NCBI GenBank assembly: GCA_963823735.1
Contig: CAWGMO010000002.1
Location: forward strand, 2,728,001-2,792,000
Source: Actinoallomurus sp963823735
Lineage (GTDB): Bacteria; Actinomycetota; Actinomycetes; Streptosporangiales; Streptosporangiaceae
Length of the DNA stretch: 64,000 bases
Direction of reading: 5' to 3'
Shown in pieces: positions 19,745 through 28,711 of the stretch (the stretch's first letter is position 1; each line of letters starts with the position of its first letter). Position numbers and translations under genes: made by a program. The notes below the pieces were generated by a model. That model saw only the letters and a program-made list of their open reading frames with translations. It did not search any database and was not told the origin of the DNA.

Positions 19745-19866
19745 CGCCCTCGCGCCGCAGGCCGTGCCGATGGCCCAGATGCCCGCCGACCAGGGACTTT
19801 TCGGACCTTTCCGGCACGGTGGTGAGGCGGGCGGGAATGTCGGCGGGGGCCGATAGCGTCGGCTGT

Positions 19867-21139
19867 GTGAGTGAACGTTGGGGTCGGGAGCAGGTGCTCG
19901 GGCTCGCGCCCGATGCCTCGTCCAGCAAGGCCGCGAGCGGTGTCGCCAAGCCGGCCAATGGGCCGGCGCGGGTGGGACGGAGAGATCGGTCTGGGGCGAG
20001 TGCCAAGGCAGCGGGAAGAGCACGTACCAGGCGAGCGTCGACCTGTCCGAGCCGGCGTACCGGTGCTCGTGTCCCAGCCGTAAGTTCCCGTGCAAGCACG
20101 CGCTCGGGCTGCTGTTGCTGTGGAGTGAGGGCATGGTCCCCGAGGGCGCTCCGCCCGGCTGGGTCGCGGAGTGGCTCACGCAGCGAGACTCCAAACGCGC
20201 GGCTCCCCCGCCGGCCGGCGCCCGCGCCCCGCGTCCGCCTCCACGGCCGCGCGGCGTGAGCAGCGGGTCGACGCGGGCGTCGAGGAGCTCGACCAGTGGC
20301 TGCGCGACCAGGTCACCTACGGTCTCGCCCAGGCGGAGCGCGCCCCGTACACGCTGTGGGACGACGCCGCCCGCCGCCTCGTCGACGCGCAGGCCGGCAC
20401 GGTCGCGAGCCAGGTGAAGGGGCTCGCGTCGATCCCCCGCCAGGGGGACGGCTGGCCGCAGCGCCTGCTGGAGGAGTACTCCCTCCTCCGCCTGCTGACC
20501 ACGGCCTTCCGCCGCCGCGACGCGCTGCCCGAGCCGCTGCGGGCGACCGTACGCTCCCACGTCGGCTTCACCGTCCGCCAGGAAGACGTCCTGGAGGGCG
20601 AGCGCGTCCGCGACCACTGGTTCGTCGCGGGCCTGCGCGACCTGGAGCAGGACCGCCTCATCACCCGCCGCGCGTGGCTGCGCGGCCACACGACGGGCCG
20701 CTCGGCGCTGATCCTCTCCTTCGCCGCCCCCGGCCGTCCCCTGGACGCCCCCTGGTCGTCGGCGGCACGATGGACGCGTCCCTGGCCTTCTACCCGGGCG
20801 CCCAGCCGCTGCGCGCGGTGATCGCGGAGCGCCACGGCCCGGCGGTCACCCGCCCGCCGTCGGGCACGACCATCGGGGCGATGCTGCACGAGTACGCGAC
20901 CGCGCTGAGCCACGACCCGTGGCTGGCCCGCTGGCCCGCGGTCCTCGCCGGCGTACGCCCGGGTCAGGGTTCCCATCTGATCGACGGGGACGGCGACGCG
21001 GTGCCCTCACTCGCGACCGACCCGTGGCGCCTGCTGGCCGTCTCGGGCGGCGGCCGCTGACCGTGTGCGGCGAGTGGTCCCGCACGGCCTGCTGCCGCTG
21101 TCGGCCTGGCACGAGGAGGAAGGCTTCGTACGCCTGTGA
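19867..21139 (+). pseudogene. SWIM zinc finger protein, frameshifted
   Basis: Starts at GTG 19867 (VSERWGREQVLGLAPD). Reading across breaks near 19955, 20205, 20755, 21055 and 21085 yields one protein of about 420 residues. The SWIM finger is clear: YRCSCPSRKFPCKHALGLLL (C-x-C...C-x-H). Further parts: DQWLRDQVTYGLAQAE, GWPQRLLEEYSLLRLL, VRDHWFVAGLRDLEQDRL and DPWRLLAVSGG, and an end LPLSAWHEEEGFVRL before TGA 21137-21139. SWIM fingers bind nucleic acid or protein. In the conserved cluster this is the first gene, followed by DUF5691, MoxR, DUF5682 and VWA. All five shifts sit in otherwise coherent protein, so error is likely. Confidence 0.7.
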
Positions 21140-21316
21140 CCCCGACGGGCCCCCCGGCTCAGCCGTACGTCGACCACGAGAAAGGCCTCCTGGACCTGTG
21201 ACCACTCATGTGAACCCCCTCGCCCGGCCGGGCGGGCGCTGCCCGGACCGGAAGACACCGCGAACCCCCGGCGAAGTGACCTGTGCCCGGCGCGGCTCAC
21301 GCGAGAGGTCGTGTGA

Positions 21317-22765
21317 GTGAGTACCTGGACGGAGCATGTGACGGCCGCGTTGCTCGGGACGCAGCGGCGGCAGGTGCCGGTGATTCCCGAGGCGCCCGAG
21401 CGGGGCGACGATCCGGCGGGGCGGCTGCTCGATCAGGCGGCGGTGCTGACCGTACGACGGCGGGCCGGGCTGTTGCCGGGCACCGCCGAGCCGGTCGCGC
21501 CCGCGCCGGCCGAGACCGCGCCGGTCGTGCCCGCGCCGGCCGGGCGGTGGCTGCGGCGGATCCTGGCCGGGGAGCACGCGCGGGTGCTGCCGGAGTGGCT
21601 GGAGGCGGCCGGGAACGCCGGGTTCCGTGTACCCCCGCAGGATCTGCCCGAGTTGCTGCACAAGGGGCGCGCCGACCGTTCGCTGCGCCCGCACATCGCG
21701 CGGGTGACCGGGCGGCGCGGCGTGTGGCTCGCCATGCAGAACCTCGACTGGGCCTACCTCGTCGCGGTCAGCGACGGCGACACCGACGACTGGGAGACCG
21801 GTACGCGCGGCCAGCGTCTCGCGCGGCTCGCCTGGCTGCGCGCCCACGCCCCCGACGAGGCGATCACGGCGCTCGGCACGACCTGGGCGAAGGAGTCCGC
21901 GCCGGACCGCGCGCTGTTCATCGAGACGTTCGAGAACGGCCTGTCCGCGGCCGACGAGGAGTTCCTCGAAGCGGCGCTCGACGACCGCGGCCAGGACGTA
22001 CGCCGCATCGCCGCCGGCCTGCTCGCCCGCCTCCCCGAGACCGCGTACGCGCGGCGCATGACCGAACGCGCCCGTGCCTGCCTCCGCGCCGAAGGCGGGC
22101 GGATCCTCGTGGGGCCTCCGGCGGACCACGACGAGGCGATGCTGCGCGACGGCATCCCGTTCCACGCCGCCGAGCGCATCGGCAACCGGGCCGGATGGCT
22201 GCGCGAGGTCCTCGGCCGTACACCGCTCTCCACCTGGCCCGAGCTGTTCGGCGCGTCCCCGGAGGAGATCACGGCGCTCGTCGAGGAAGACCACCGAAAG
22301 GACGTCCACCTGGGCTGGGCGCGCGCCTCCGTACGCCAGCGGGACGCCGGGTGGGCGCGTGCGCTGATGCGCGGTGACTCACTCCTCGGCGAGGCAGACG
22401 CGCTCACCGGGCTGCTGGGCGTCCTTCCGGCGGGCGAGCGCGACACCGCCGCCGCTGATCTCCTCCACCGGCTCGGCGGCGACATGGAGCGTCTCGTGCT
22501 GCTCGGCGGGATCCCGGGCCCGTGGGACGGCGACCTGGCCGACGTGGTCATCGCCTCGCTTCCCTACCCCGACGACCAGCCCGGCATGGTGCGGTTCGTC
22601 CTGAGCCTGTGCGACCTCGCGTACGAACGCCTCACCCCCGCCGCCGCGGGCCGCGTCGAGGAGATCGCGCGCCCGCACCCCACCTCCGCGCCGCTCATGG
22701 AGCTGGCCGAGATCCTCCGCTTCCGCCACGACATGCTCGCCGAGCTGCAAACCGAAGGAGCCTGA
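21317..22765 (+). CDS. DUF5691 family protein
   Basis: 482 residues, mostly alpha-helical, HEAT-like: WLRRILAGEHARVLPEWLEA, QDLPELLHKGRADRSL, ETFENGLSAADEEFLEAALD, and RRIAAGLLARLP. No catalytic motif seen. Recognised as DUF5691 by its place and text; it is a standard member of the SWIM/MoxR/VWA cluster. Start GTG 21317-21319 (MSTWTEHVTAALLGT) with GAGAGG upstream. Ends 2 bp before the MoxR start, whose ribosome binding site is inside this gene. Probably a scaffold or substrate adaptor (inference). Confidence 0.75.
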   Translation: MSTWTEHVTAALLGTQRRQVPVIPEAPERGDDPAGRLLDQAAVLTVRRRAGLLPGTAEPVAPAPAETAPVVPAPAGRWLRRILAGEHARVLPEWLEAAGNAGFRVPPQDLPELLHKGRADRSLRPHIARVTGRRGVWLAMQNLDWAYLVAVSDGDTDDWETGTRGQRLARLAWLRAHAPDEAITALGTTWAKESAPDRALFIETFENGLSAADEEFLEAALDDRGQDVRRIAAGLLARLPETAYARRMTERARACLRAEGGRILVGPPADHDEAMLRDGIPFHAAERIGNRAGWLREVLGRTPLSTWPELFGASPEEITALVEEDHRKDVHLGWARASVRQRDAGWARALMRGDSLLGEADALTGLLGVLPAGERDTAAADLLHRLGGDMERLVLLGGIPGPWDGDLADVVIASLPYPDDQPGMVRFVLSLCDLAYERLTPAAAGRVEEIARPHPTSAPLMELAEILRFRHDMLAELQTEGA

Positions 22766-22767
22766 CC

Positions 22768-23850
22768 ATGACCGAGGCCGTGCTGCGCCCGCACGCGGAG
22801 CAACAGTTCGCCGATGAGCTCGCCCTCCTCGCCGAGCACGACGACCGGCCGCGGCCGCCGGGCTGGAGACTCTCGCCGGGCGCCGTCACGACGTACCTCC
22901 TCGGCGGCACCCTGCCGGACGGCACGGTGATCAGCCCGAAGTACGTCGGGCCGAGGCGGCTGATGGAGGTGGCCGTCGCCACGCTGGCGACCGACCGCGC
23001 GCTGCTGCTCCTCGGCGTGCCCGGCACGGCGAAGACCTGGGTGTCCGAGCACCTCGCGGCGGCGGTCAGCGGCGACTCGACGCTGCTGGTCCAGGGCACG
23101 GCCGGCACCGCCGAGGAGGCGATCCGGTACGGCTGGAACTACGCGCGGCTCCTCGCCGAAGGCCCGTCGGAGAAGGCGCTCGTGCCGAGCCCGATGATGC
23201 GCGCGATGGAGGCCGGTACGGTCGCGCGCATCGAGGAGCTGACCCGGATGCCGTCCGACGTCCAGGACACCCTCATCACGATCCTGTCCGAGAAGACCCT
23301 GCCGGTTCCCGAGCTGAACACCGAGGTCCAGGCGCGCAAGGGCTTCACCGTGATCGCGACCGCCAACGACCGCGACCGTGGCGTGAACGAGCTGTCCAGC
23401 GCGCTGAGAAGGCGCTTCAACACGGTCGTCCTGCCGCTGCCCGCGAGCGCCGACGACGAGGTCGGCATCGTCGCGCGGCGGGTCGCGCAGATCGGCACCT
23501 CCCTGGAGCTTCCCGACAGCACGGCCGGGCTCGACGAGATCCGCCGCGTCGTCACGATCTTCCGTGAGCTGCGGTCCGGGCGCACCGAGGACGGCCGTAC
23601 GAAGCTCAAGTCGCCCAGCGGCACGCTCAGCACCGCGGAGGCGATCTCGGTGATCACCAGCGGCCGGGTGCTCGCCGCGCACTTCGGCGACGGCGTGCTG
23701 CACGCGTCCGACGTCGCGGCCGGCATCGTCGGCGCGGTCGTCCAGGACCCCGCCTCCGACCGGGTGATCTGGCAGGAGTACCTCGAGACCGTCGTACGCG
23801 AGCGCGAGGACTGGCGCGACTTCTACCGCGCCTGCCGCGGGGACTCATGA
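22768..23850 (+). CDS. MoxR-type AAA+ ATPase
   Basis: 360 residues. Walker A GVPGTAKT near residue 83, Walker-B-like VARIEELTRMPSDVQD, sensor 1 GFTVIATANDRDRGVNEL and arginine-finger region SALRRRFN. MoxR ATPases are chaperone-like motors that act with VWA-domain partners, here the gene two downstream. The acidic pair of Walker B is EE rather than DE. ATG 22768-22770 has a near-perfect GAAGGAG 7 bases upstream. Overlaps the next gene by ATGA. Cytosolic. Confidence 0.9.
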   Translation: MTEAVLRPHAEQQFADELALLAEHDDRPRPPGWRLSPGAVTTYLLGGTLPDGTVISPKYVGPRRLMEVAVATLATDRALLLLGVPGTAKTWVSEHLAAAVSGDSTLLVQGTAGTAEEAIRYGWNYARLLAEGPSEKALVPSPMMRAMEAGTVARIEELTRMPSDVQDTLITILSEKTLPVPELNTEVQARKGFTVIATANDRDRGVNELSSALRRRFNTVVLPLPASADDEVGIVARRVAQIGTSLELPDSTAGLDEIRRVVTIFRELRSGRTEDGRTKLKSPSGTLSTAEAISVITSGRVLAAHFGDGVLHASDVAAGIVGAVVQDPASDRVIWQEYLETVVREREDWRDFYRACRGDS

Positions 23851-26071
23851 ACGCACCCCTCCACGTGTTCGGGATCCGGCACCACGGTCCCGGCTCGGCG
23901 CGGGCGCTCGGCCGCGCGCTGGACGACCTCAAGCCCGACATCGTGCTGATCGAGGGCCCGCCCGAGGCCGACGCGATCGTCGAGCTCGCCGCCGATCCGG
24001 GCATGTCGCCGCCGGTCGCGCTGCTCGCGTACGCGCCGGACGAGGACCACAAGGCCGCCTTCTGGCCGTTCGCGGAGTTCAGCCCGGAATGGCAGGCGAT
24101 CCGGTACGCCGTGGGGGCGGGCGTGCCCGTGCGCTTCTGCGACCTGCCCGCCGCGCACCAGTTCGCCGCCGGTTCCGAGGAGGAGCCCGAGGAGAGCACC
24201 GTACGCACCGATCCCCTCGGCATGCTCGCCGAAGCCGCGGGCTACGACGACGCCGAACGCTGGTGGGACGACGTCGTCGAGCTGCGCGGCGAGGGCCCGT
24301 CGCCGTTCGAGGCGATCGCCGAGGCGATGACGATGCTCCGGGAGGACCCCCCGCCCATCACGGACGCGCACCTCCGCCGCGAGGAGCAGCGCGAGGCGTA
24401 CATGCGCAAGACCGTGCGCCGCGCCCTGAAAGAGGGGTACGAACGGGTCGCGGTGGTCTGCGGCGCCTGGCACGTCCCGGCGATCGAGGCCGTGACGTCA
24501 CGTACGGCGTCGGCCGACGACCAGACGCTGCGCGGTCTGCCCAAGGTGAAGGTCGCGGCCACCTGGGTGCCGTGGACGCACGGCCGGCTCGCCACCTGGA
24601 CCGGCTACGGCGCCGGCGTACGCTCCCCCGGCTGGTACCACCACCTGTTCACCGCGCCCGACCGGCCGGTCGAACGCTGGCTGACCCAGGCCGCCCGCGT
24701 ACTCCGCGAGGAGGACCTCCCGGTCTCGTCCGCGCACGTCATCGAGGCCGTACGCCTCGCCGACGCGCTCGCCGCGCTGCGCGGACGCCCGCTCGCCGGG
24801 CTCGACGAGGTCACCGAGGCGACCCTCGCCGTGCTGTGCGAGGGCGCCGAGTTGCCCGTCGAACTGATCCAGCGCCGGATGGTCGTCGACGAGCGCCTCG
24901 GCTCGGTCCCGGACCGTACGCCGATGGTGCCGCTCCAGCGCGACCTGCAGGCCGAGCAGCGGCGGCTGAAACTGAAGCCGTCCGCCTCGGACAAGGAGCA
25001 GGATCTCGACCTGCGCAAGCCCACCGACCTGGACCGCAGCCGCCTGCTGCACCGGCTGCGGCTGCTCGGGGTGCCGTGGGGCGTGCCGTCACGGTCCGGC
25101 GGCAAGGGCACCTTCCGCGAGGCGTGGACCCTCGGGTGGCGGCCCGAGTTCGACGTCGAGCTGATCGAGGCGAGCGCGTGGGGCACCACGGTGCACGCCG
25201 CGGCGTCGGCGCGAGCCAAAGCCTTGGCTTCGGGCGCCGGCCTCCCTGACCTCACGTCTCTGGCCGAACGCTGCCTGCTCGCCGACCTCGGCGACACGCT
25301 CCCGGCCATCATGGACGCCCTCGCCGACCAGGCCGCCGTCGACACCGACGTCGCCCACCTGATGGCCGCACTGCCGGCGCTGGTCCGCACCCTGCGCTAC
25401 GGCGACGTACGCGGCACACCGACCGGGCCGCTCCGTACGATGGTCGACGGCCTGGTCGTACGCGTGCGGGTCGGCCTGCCGCCGGCCGTGACCGGGCTGG
25501 ACGACGACGCGGCACGCGCCCTGCTCGAACGCCTCGACGAGGTCCACGGCGCGCTCGCCCTGCTCGACGACGCCGGCCACGTCGCCCGCTGGCACGACAC
25601 CCTGGCCGGGCTGGTCGACCGGCCCGGCCTGCACGGCCTGCTCGAAGGGCGCATCACCCGGCTGCTACTCGACGCCGGACGGCTGACCGACTCACTCCCG
25701 GACCGGATGGCGCGCGTCGTCTCGGTCGGCGAGCCGCCCGCCCGGGCGGCGGCCTGGATCGAGGGGTTCCTGTACGGCGGCGGGCTGGTCCTCGTCCACG
25801 ACGACGCGCTGCTGCGGCTGGTGGACACCTGGGTGGCGAGCCTGACACCGGAGTCGTTCACGGACGTACTCCCTTGCTGCGGCGGACGTTCGCGGGGTTC
25901 GAGGCGCCGGAGCGGCGTGCGATCGGTGAGCGTGTGGCCCGTCTGGGTGTTCCTTCGGCTTCGACTTCGGCTTCGTCTTCGGCGGACGACGGGGTCGACG
26001 CCGTACGTGCCGCTCCGGCCGCACGGACCGTCGCCATGATCCTCGGCTGGGAGAAGGAGACTCGTGTCTGA
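23847..26071 (+). CDS. DUF5682 family protein, one frameshift near the 3' end
   Basis: About 741 residues when one missing base at about 25873 is allowed (VLP then LLRRTFAGF); without it the frame ends at 26039 with unrelated text. The N-terminus HVFGIRHHGPGSAR, KPDIVLIEGPPEADAI and the later VAVVCGAWHVPAIE recall the His/Glu motifs of TraB/PrgY and EreA/ChaN-like proteins, suggesting a metal- or acid-base-dependent hydrolase (inference). Residues 330-470 (VPLQRDLQAEQRRLKL, RLLGVPWGVPSRSGGKGTF) and the C-terminal helical half are DUF5682-specific. Overlaps moxR by ATGA and the VWA gene by 8 bases. Confidence 0.78.
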
Positions 26072-27196
26072 CGAGAGACTGAAGCGCTGGCGGATGGTGC
26101 TGGGCGGCGAGGCCTCCGACGTCTCGCTGCAAGGTGACGAGGCGCGGATGGACTCCGCCCTTGAGGGGCCGTGTACGGGCGCGGGGGCGGGCTGGGCGCG
26201 TCCGCACCGAAGGTCGCCCGGTGGCTCGGCGACATCCGGACGTTCTTCCCGTCGACGGTCGTCCAGGTCATGCAGAAGGACGCCATCGAACGCCTCGACC
26301 TGACCCGCCTGCTCCTGGAACCGGAGATGCTGGAGGCCGTCGAACCCGACGTCCACCTGGTCGGCACGATCCTGTCCCTCCAGCACGTGATGCCCGAACG
26401 CGCCAAGGAGTCGGCCCGCGCGGTCGTCCGCAAGGTCGTACAAGAGCTGGAAGAACGCCTGGCGCAGCGTACGAGATCCGCGATCGGCGGCGCGTTGGAC
26501 CGCTCGACCCGCACACAACGCCCAAAACGCCTGTCCGACGTCGACTGGAACCGCACGATCCGCGCCAATTTGCGGCACTACCTCCCGTCCCATCAGACCG
26601 TGGTCCCAGAGCGACTGATCGGCTACGGGCGGCGCCACCAGGCCGTCATGCGCGACGTGGTCCTGTGCATCGACCAGAGCGGCTCCATGGCCGCGTCGGT
26701 CGTGTACTCGTCCGTGTTCGGAGCCGTACTGGCCTCGATGAAGGCCCTGCGCACGTCCCTGGTCGTCTTCGACACGTCGGTCGTCGACCTGACGGACCAG
26801 CTACACGACCCCGTCGAAGTCCTCTTCGGCACCCAACTGGGCGGCGGAACGGACATCAACCGCGCCATCGCGTACTGCCAGAGCCTCATCACCCGCCCAA
26901 CGGACACGATCTTCATCCTGATCAGCGACCTGTACGAGGGCGGCGTCCGCTCGGAGATGCTGAAACGGGTAGCCGCGATGACGGCCGCCGGCGTCCAGGT
27001 GATCGCCCTGACGGCACTGTCGGACCAGGGCACACCCGCATACGACCACGGCAACGCAGCGGCTTTGGCCACGATGGACGTCCCGGCATTCGCCTGCACC
27101 CCGGACGCCTTCCCCGACCTGATGGCCGCCGCCATCGAACGCCGCGACTTGAAAGAATGGTCCGAACGCCACAAGGCAGCCGAAACGAATCACTAG
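26064..27196 (+). CDS. VWA domain protein, partner of MoxR, one frameshift near the 5' end
   Basis: About 376 residues: GTG 26064 gives MSDERLKRWRMVLGGEA...DSALE, then a two-base insertion near 26170, and the frame continues YGRGGGLGASAPKVARWLGD to the TAG at 27194-27196. The VWA metal site is complete: LCIDQSGSM (DxSxS), GGGTDIN (Thr) and LISDLYEGG (Asp). N-terminal helical region VARWLGDIRTFFPSTVVQVM. VWA proteins pair with MoxR ATPases to remodel or load metal into targets. The unbroken part is 26171-27196. It is the last gene of the five-gene cluster; a hairpin follows. Confidence 0.82.
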
Positions 27197-27201
27197 GCGA
27201 T

Positions 27202-27224
27202 GGCCGCTCCCTCCGGGAGCGGCC
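27202..27224 (+). terminator. Hairpin after the VWA gene
   Basis: GGCCGCTCCC-TCC-GGGAGCGGCC, a perfect 10-bp stem, 5 bases after the stop. No T-tract. The core GGCCGCTC recurs in every unit of the tandem array downstream. Confidence 0.6.
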
Positions 27225-27300
27225 GGACCGGTAGGCCGGACCGGTAGGAACGACTTAGAGAAGACCCGGCCCGTCCCTGGCGAGCCGCGAAGCGGCGAAG

Positions 27301-27589
27301 CCGGGCCTGGCCGCTCGTACCGGGCCTGGCCGCTCGTACCGGGCCTGGCCGCTCGTACCGGGCCTGGCCGCTCGTACCGGGCCTGGCCGCTCGTACCGGG
27401 CCTGGCCGCTCGTACCGGGCCTGGCCGCTCGTACCGGGCCTGGCCGCCGGCCTGGCCGCTCGTACCGGGCCTGGCCGCTCGTACCGGGCCTGGCCGCTCG
27501 GACCGGCCTGGCCGCCTACCGGGCCTGGCCGCTCGTACCGGGCCTGGCCGCTCCTACCGGACCTGGCCGCTCCTACCGGACCTGGCCGG
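27301..27589. repeat. Tandem array of a 19-bp unit, about 16 copies
   Basis: The unit CCGGGCCTGGCCGCTCGTA is repeated seven times without change from 27301 to 27433, then with shortened and mutated copies (for example 27434-27446, 27503-27518) to about 27589. Units touch without spacers. The period is not a multiple of three, so it cannot encode a regular peptide repeat, and stops interrupt several frames. GGACCGGTAGGCC-type text just upstream (27221-27247) looks like a related degenerate copy. Between the VWA gene (27196) and the methyltransferase stop (27645) nothing else was recognised. Confidence 0.95.
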
Positions 27590-27644
27590 CACGCGCCCGC
27601 CGCAGCACGAAAGGCGCCGGGCGCGCGCCAGGCTCACATCCAGG

Positions 27645-28514
27645 TCAGACGGGCAGGGTCGCTGTGACGAACTCCGTGTACTCGGCCGTTCGGGCCATGG
27701 GGCCTGCCAGTGGGCGGTTGTAGTCGTTCGCCACCTCTCCCACTGGCACCGACTCGACGTTCCAGCCCAGCGCGGTCAGCACCGTCGTCGGGTGTTGTTT
27801 CTCTCCTGTATGCCACAGCGTGGACAGGTCCACGCCCCACTCCTCGGTGGTTCGGCGCATGTCCGGGTCGTCGAAGGCGGGGAGGGCTTCGGCGCTCACG
27901 TGTTCGATGGCTACCCGGCTGCCTGGGGCCGACAGGGTGCGGACGTGTTCCAAAAGGGCCCGTTCGGCTTCCGGGGGCAGGTACGGGAGTAGGCCTTCCA
28001 GCAGCCAGGCCGTTGGGCGGGTCGGGTCGAAGCCGGCGTCGCGTAGGGCTCTGGGCCAGTCCTCGCGTAGGTCCGCGCCTACGGGCGTACGCGCACACGA
28101 AGGGTGGGCGTCCTCGGCGTCTAGGACGGCGTCCTTGAACGACAGCACAGCGGGCTGGTCGACTTCGAACAACCTGCATGATGACGGCCATTGCAGGCGG
28201 TACGCCCGCGTGTCCAGGCCGGCCGCCATCAACACTACCTGCGACGCTCCGGACCTCGTGGCCTCCGTCAGGTACCGGTCGAAGAACAGTGACCGTACTC
28301 CCACGTAGTCCGACAGTGAGCCCCACACAGGGTCGGAGGATTCATCCAGGCGGGTCGGGATCGGCGCGGGGGCCTGGGCGGCTTCGACGAAGAGATCCGC
28401 GTACGGGTCGGTGATTAAGCCGTCAGGCCTGGACGTCTCGATCGCTCGGCCGCCGGCGACTCCCAGGGCGGTGATTCCGACTCCGGTAACGATGTCCCAT
28501 TGTTCCAAACTCAA
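27645..28514 (-). CDS. Class I SAM-dependent methyltransferase (TIGR00027/PPM1-like family)
   Basis: 289 residues from TTG 28512-28514 (LSLEQWDIVTGVGI), with GGAAGG 9 bases upstream. The family is the actinobacterial O-methyltransferase group related to leucine carboxyl methyltransferases: ITALGVAGGRAIET, DPYADLFVEAA, VGVRSLFFDRYLTEA, QVVLMAAGLDTRAYRL (SAM-binding loop), LFEVDQPAVL and TAWLLEGLLPYLPPEAE. These methylate small carboxylic or hydroxylated substrates, often in secondary or lipid metabolism. The frame is open further upstream but with poor text. No partner gene. Confidence 0.85.
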   Translation of the reverse strand: MSLEQWDIVTGVGITALGVAGGRAIETSRPDGLITDPYADLFVEAAQAPAPIPTRLDESSDPVWGSLSDYVGVRSLFFDRYLTEATRSGASQVVLMAAGLDTRAYRLQWPSSCRLFEVDQPAVLSFKDAVLDAEDAHPSCARTPVGADLREDWPRALRDAGFDPTRPTAWLLEGLLPYLPPEAERALLEHVRTLSAPGSRVAIEHVSAEALPAFDDPDMRRTTEEWGVDLSTLWHTGEKQHPTTVLTALGWNVESVPVGEVANDYNRPLAGPMARTAEYTEFVTATLPV

Positions 28515-28711
28515 GAAAATGTGCCTTCCGTAGCGAGGGGGGATGATCCTCCGCCTTCGTTCCCTCGCCCCCGCGCTTCTCAAACGACCCGCAGGACACG
28601 GCGCCCGAAGCCGGCGTGAACCCCGCCCCCGCAAGGGTCACGCCGGCCGTACAAACCGTCAGCCAACCTCGCGCCCCTCGCATCGGAAACCATCGATGCG
28701 AGAACGGCTCA

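Noticed and set aside
19867..20259. Continuation of FtsH as a 788-residue protein
   Set aside because: After residue 600 the text changes to the start of the SWIM protein and then to frame-shifted noise; one extra base explains it.
21140..21316. Tiny ORF ending PYVDHEKGLLDL at about 21140-21199
   Set aside because: Only 21 codons, in a zone with several frame errors; it may be a remnant of the SWIM gene end and is not supported as a separate gene.
27301..27589. CRISPR array
   Set aside because: The repeats abut with no spacers and are too short; no cas gene nearby.
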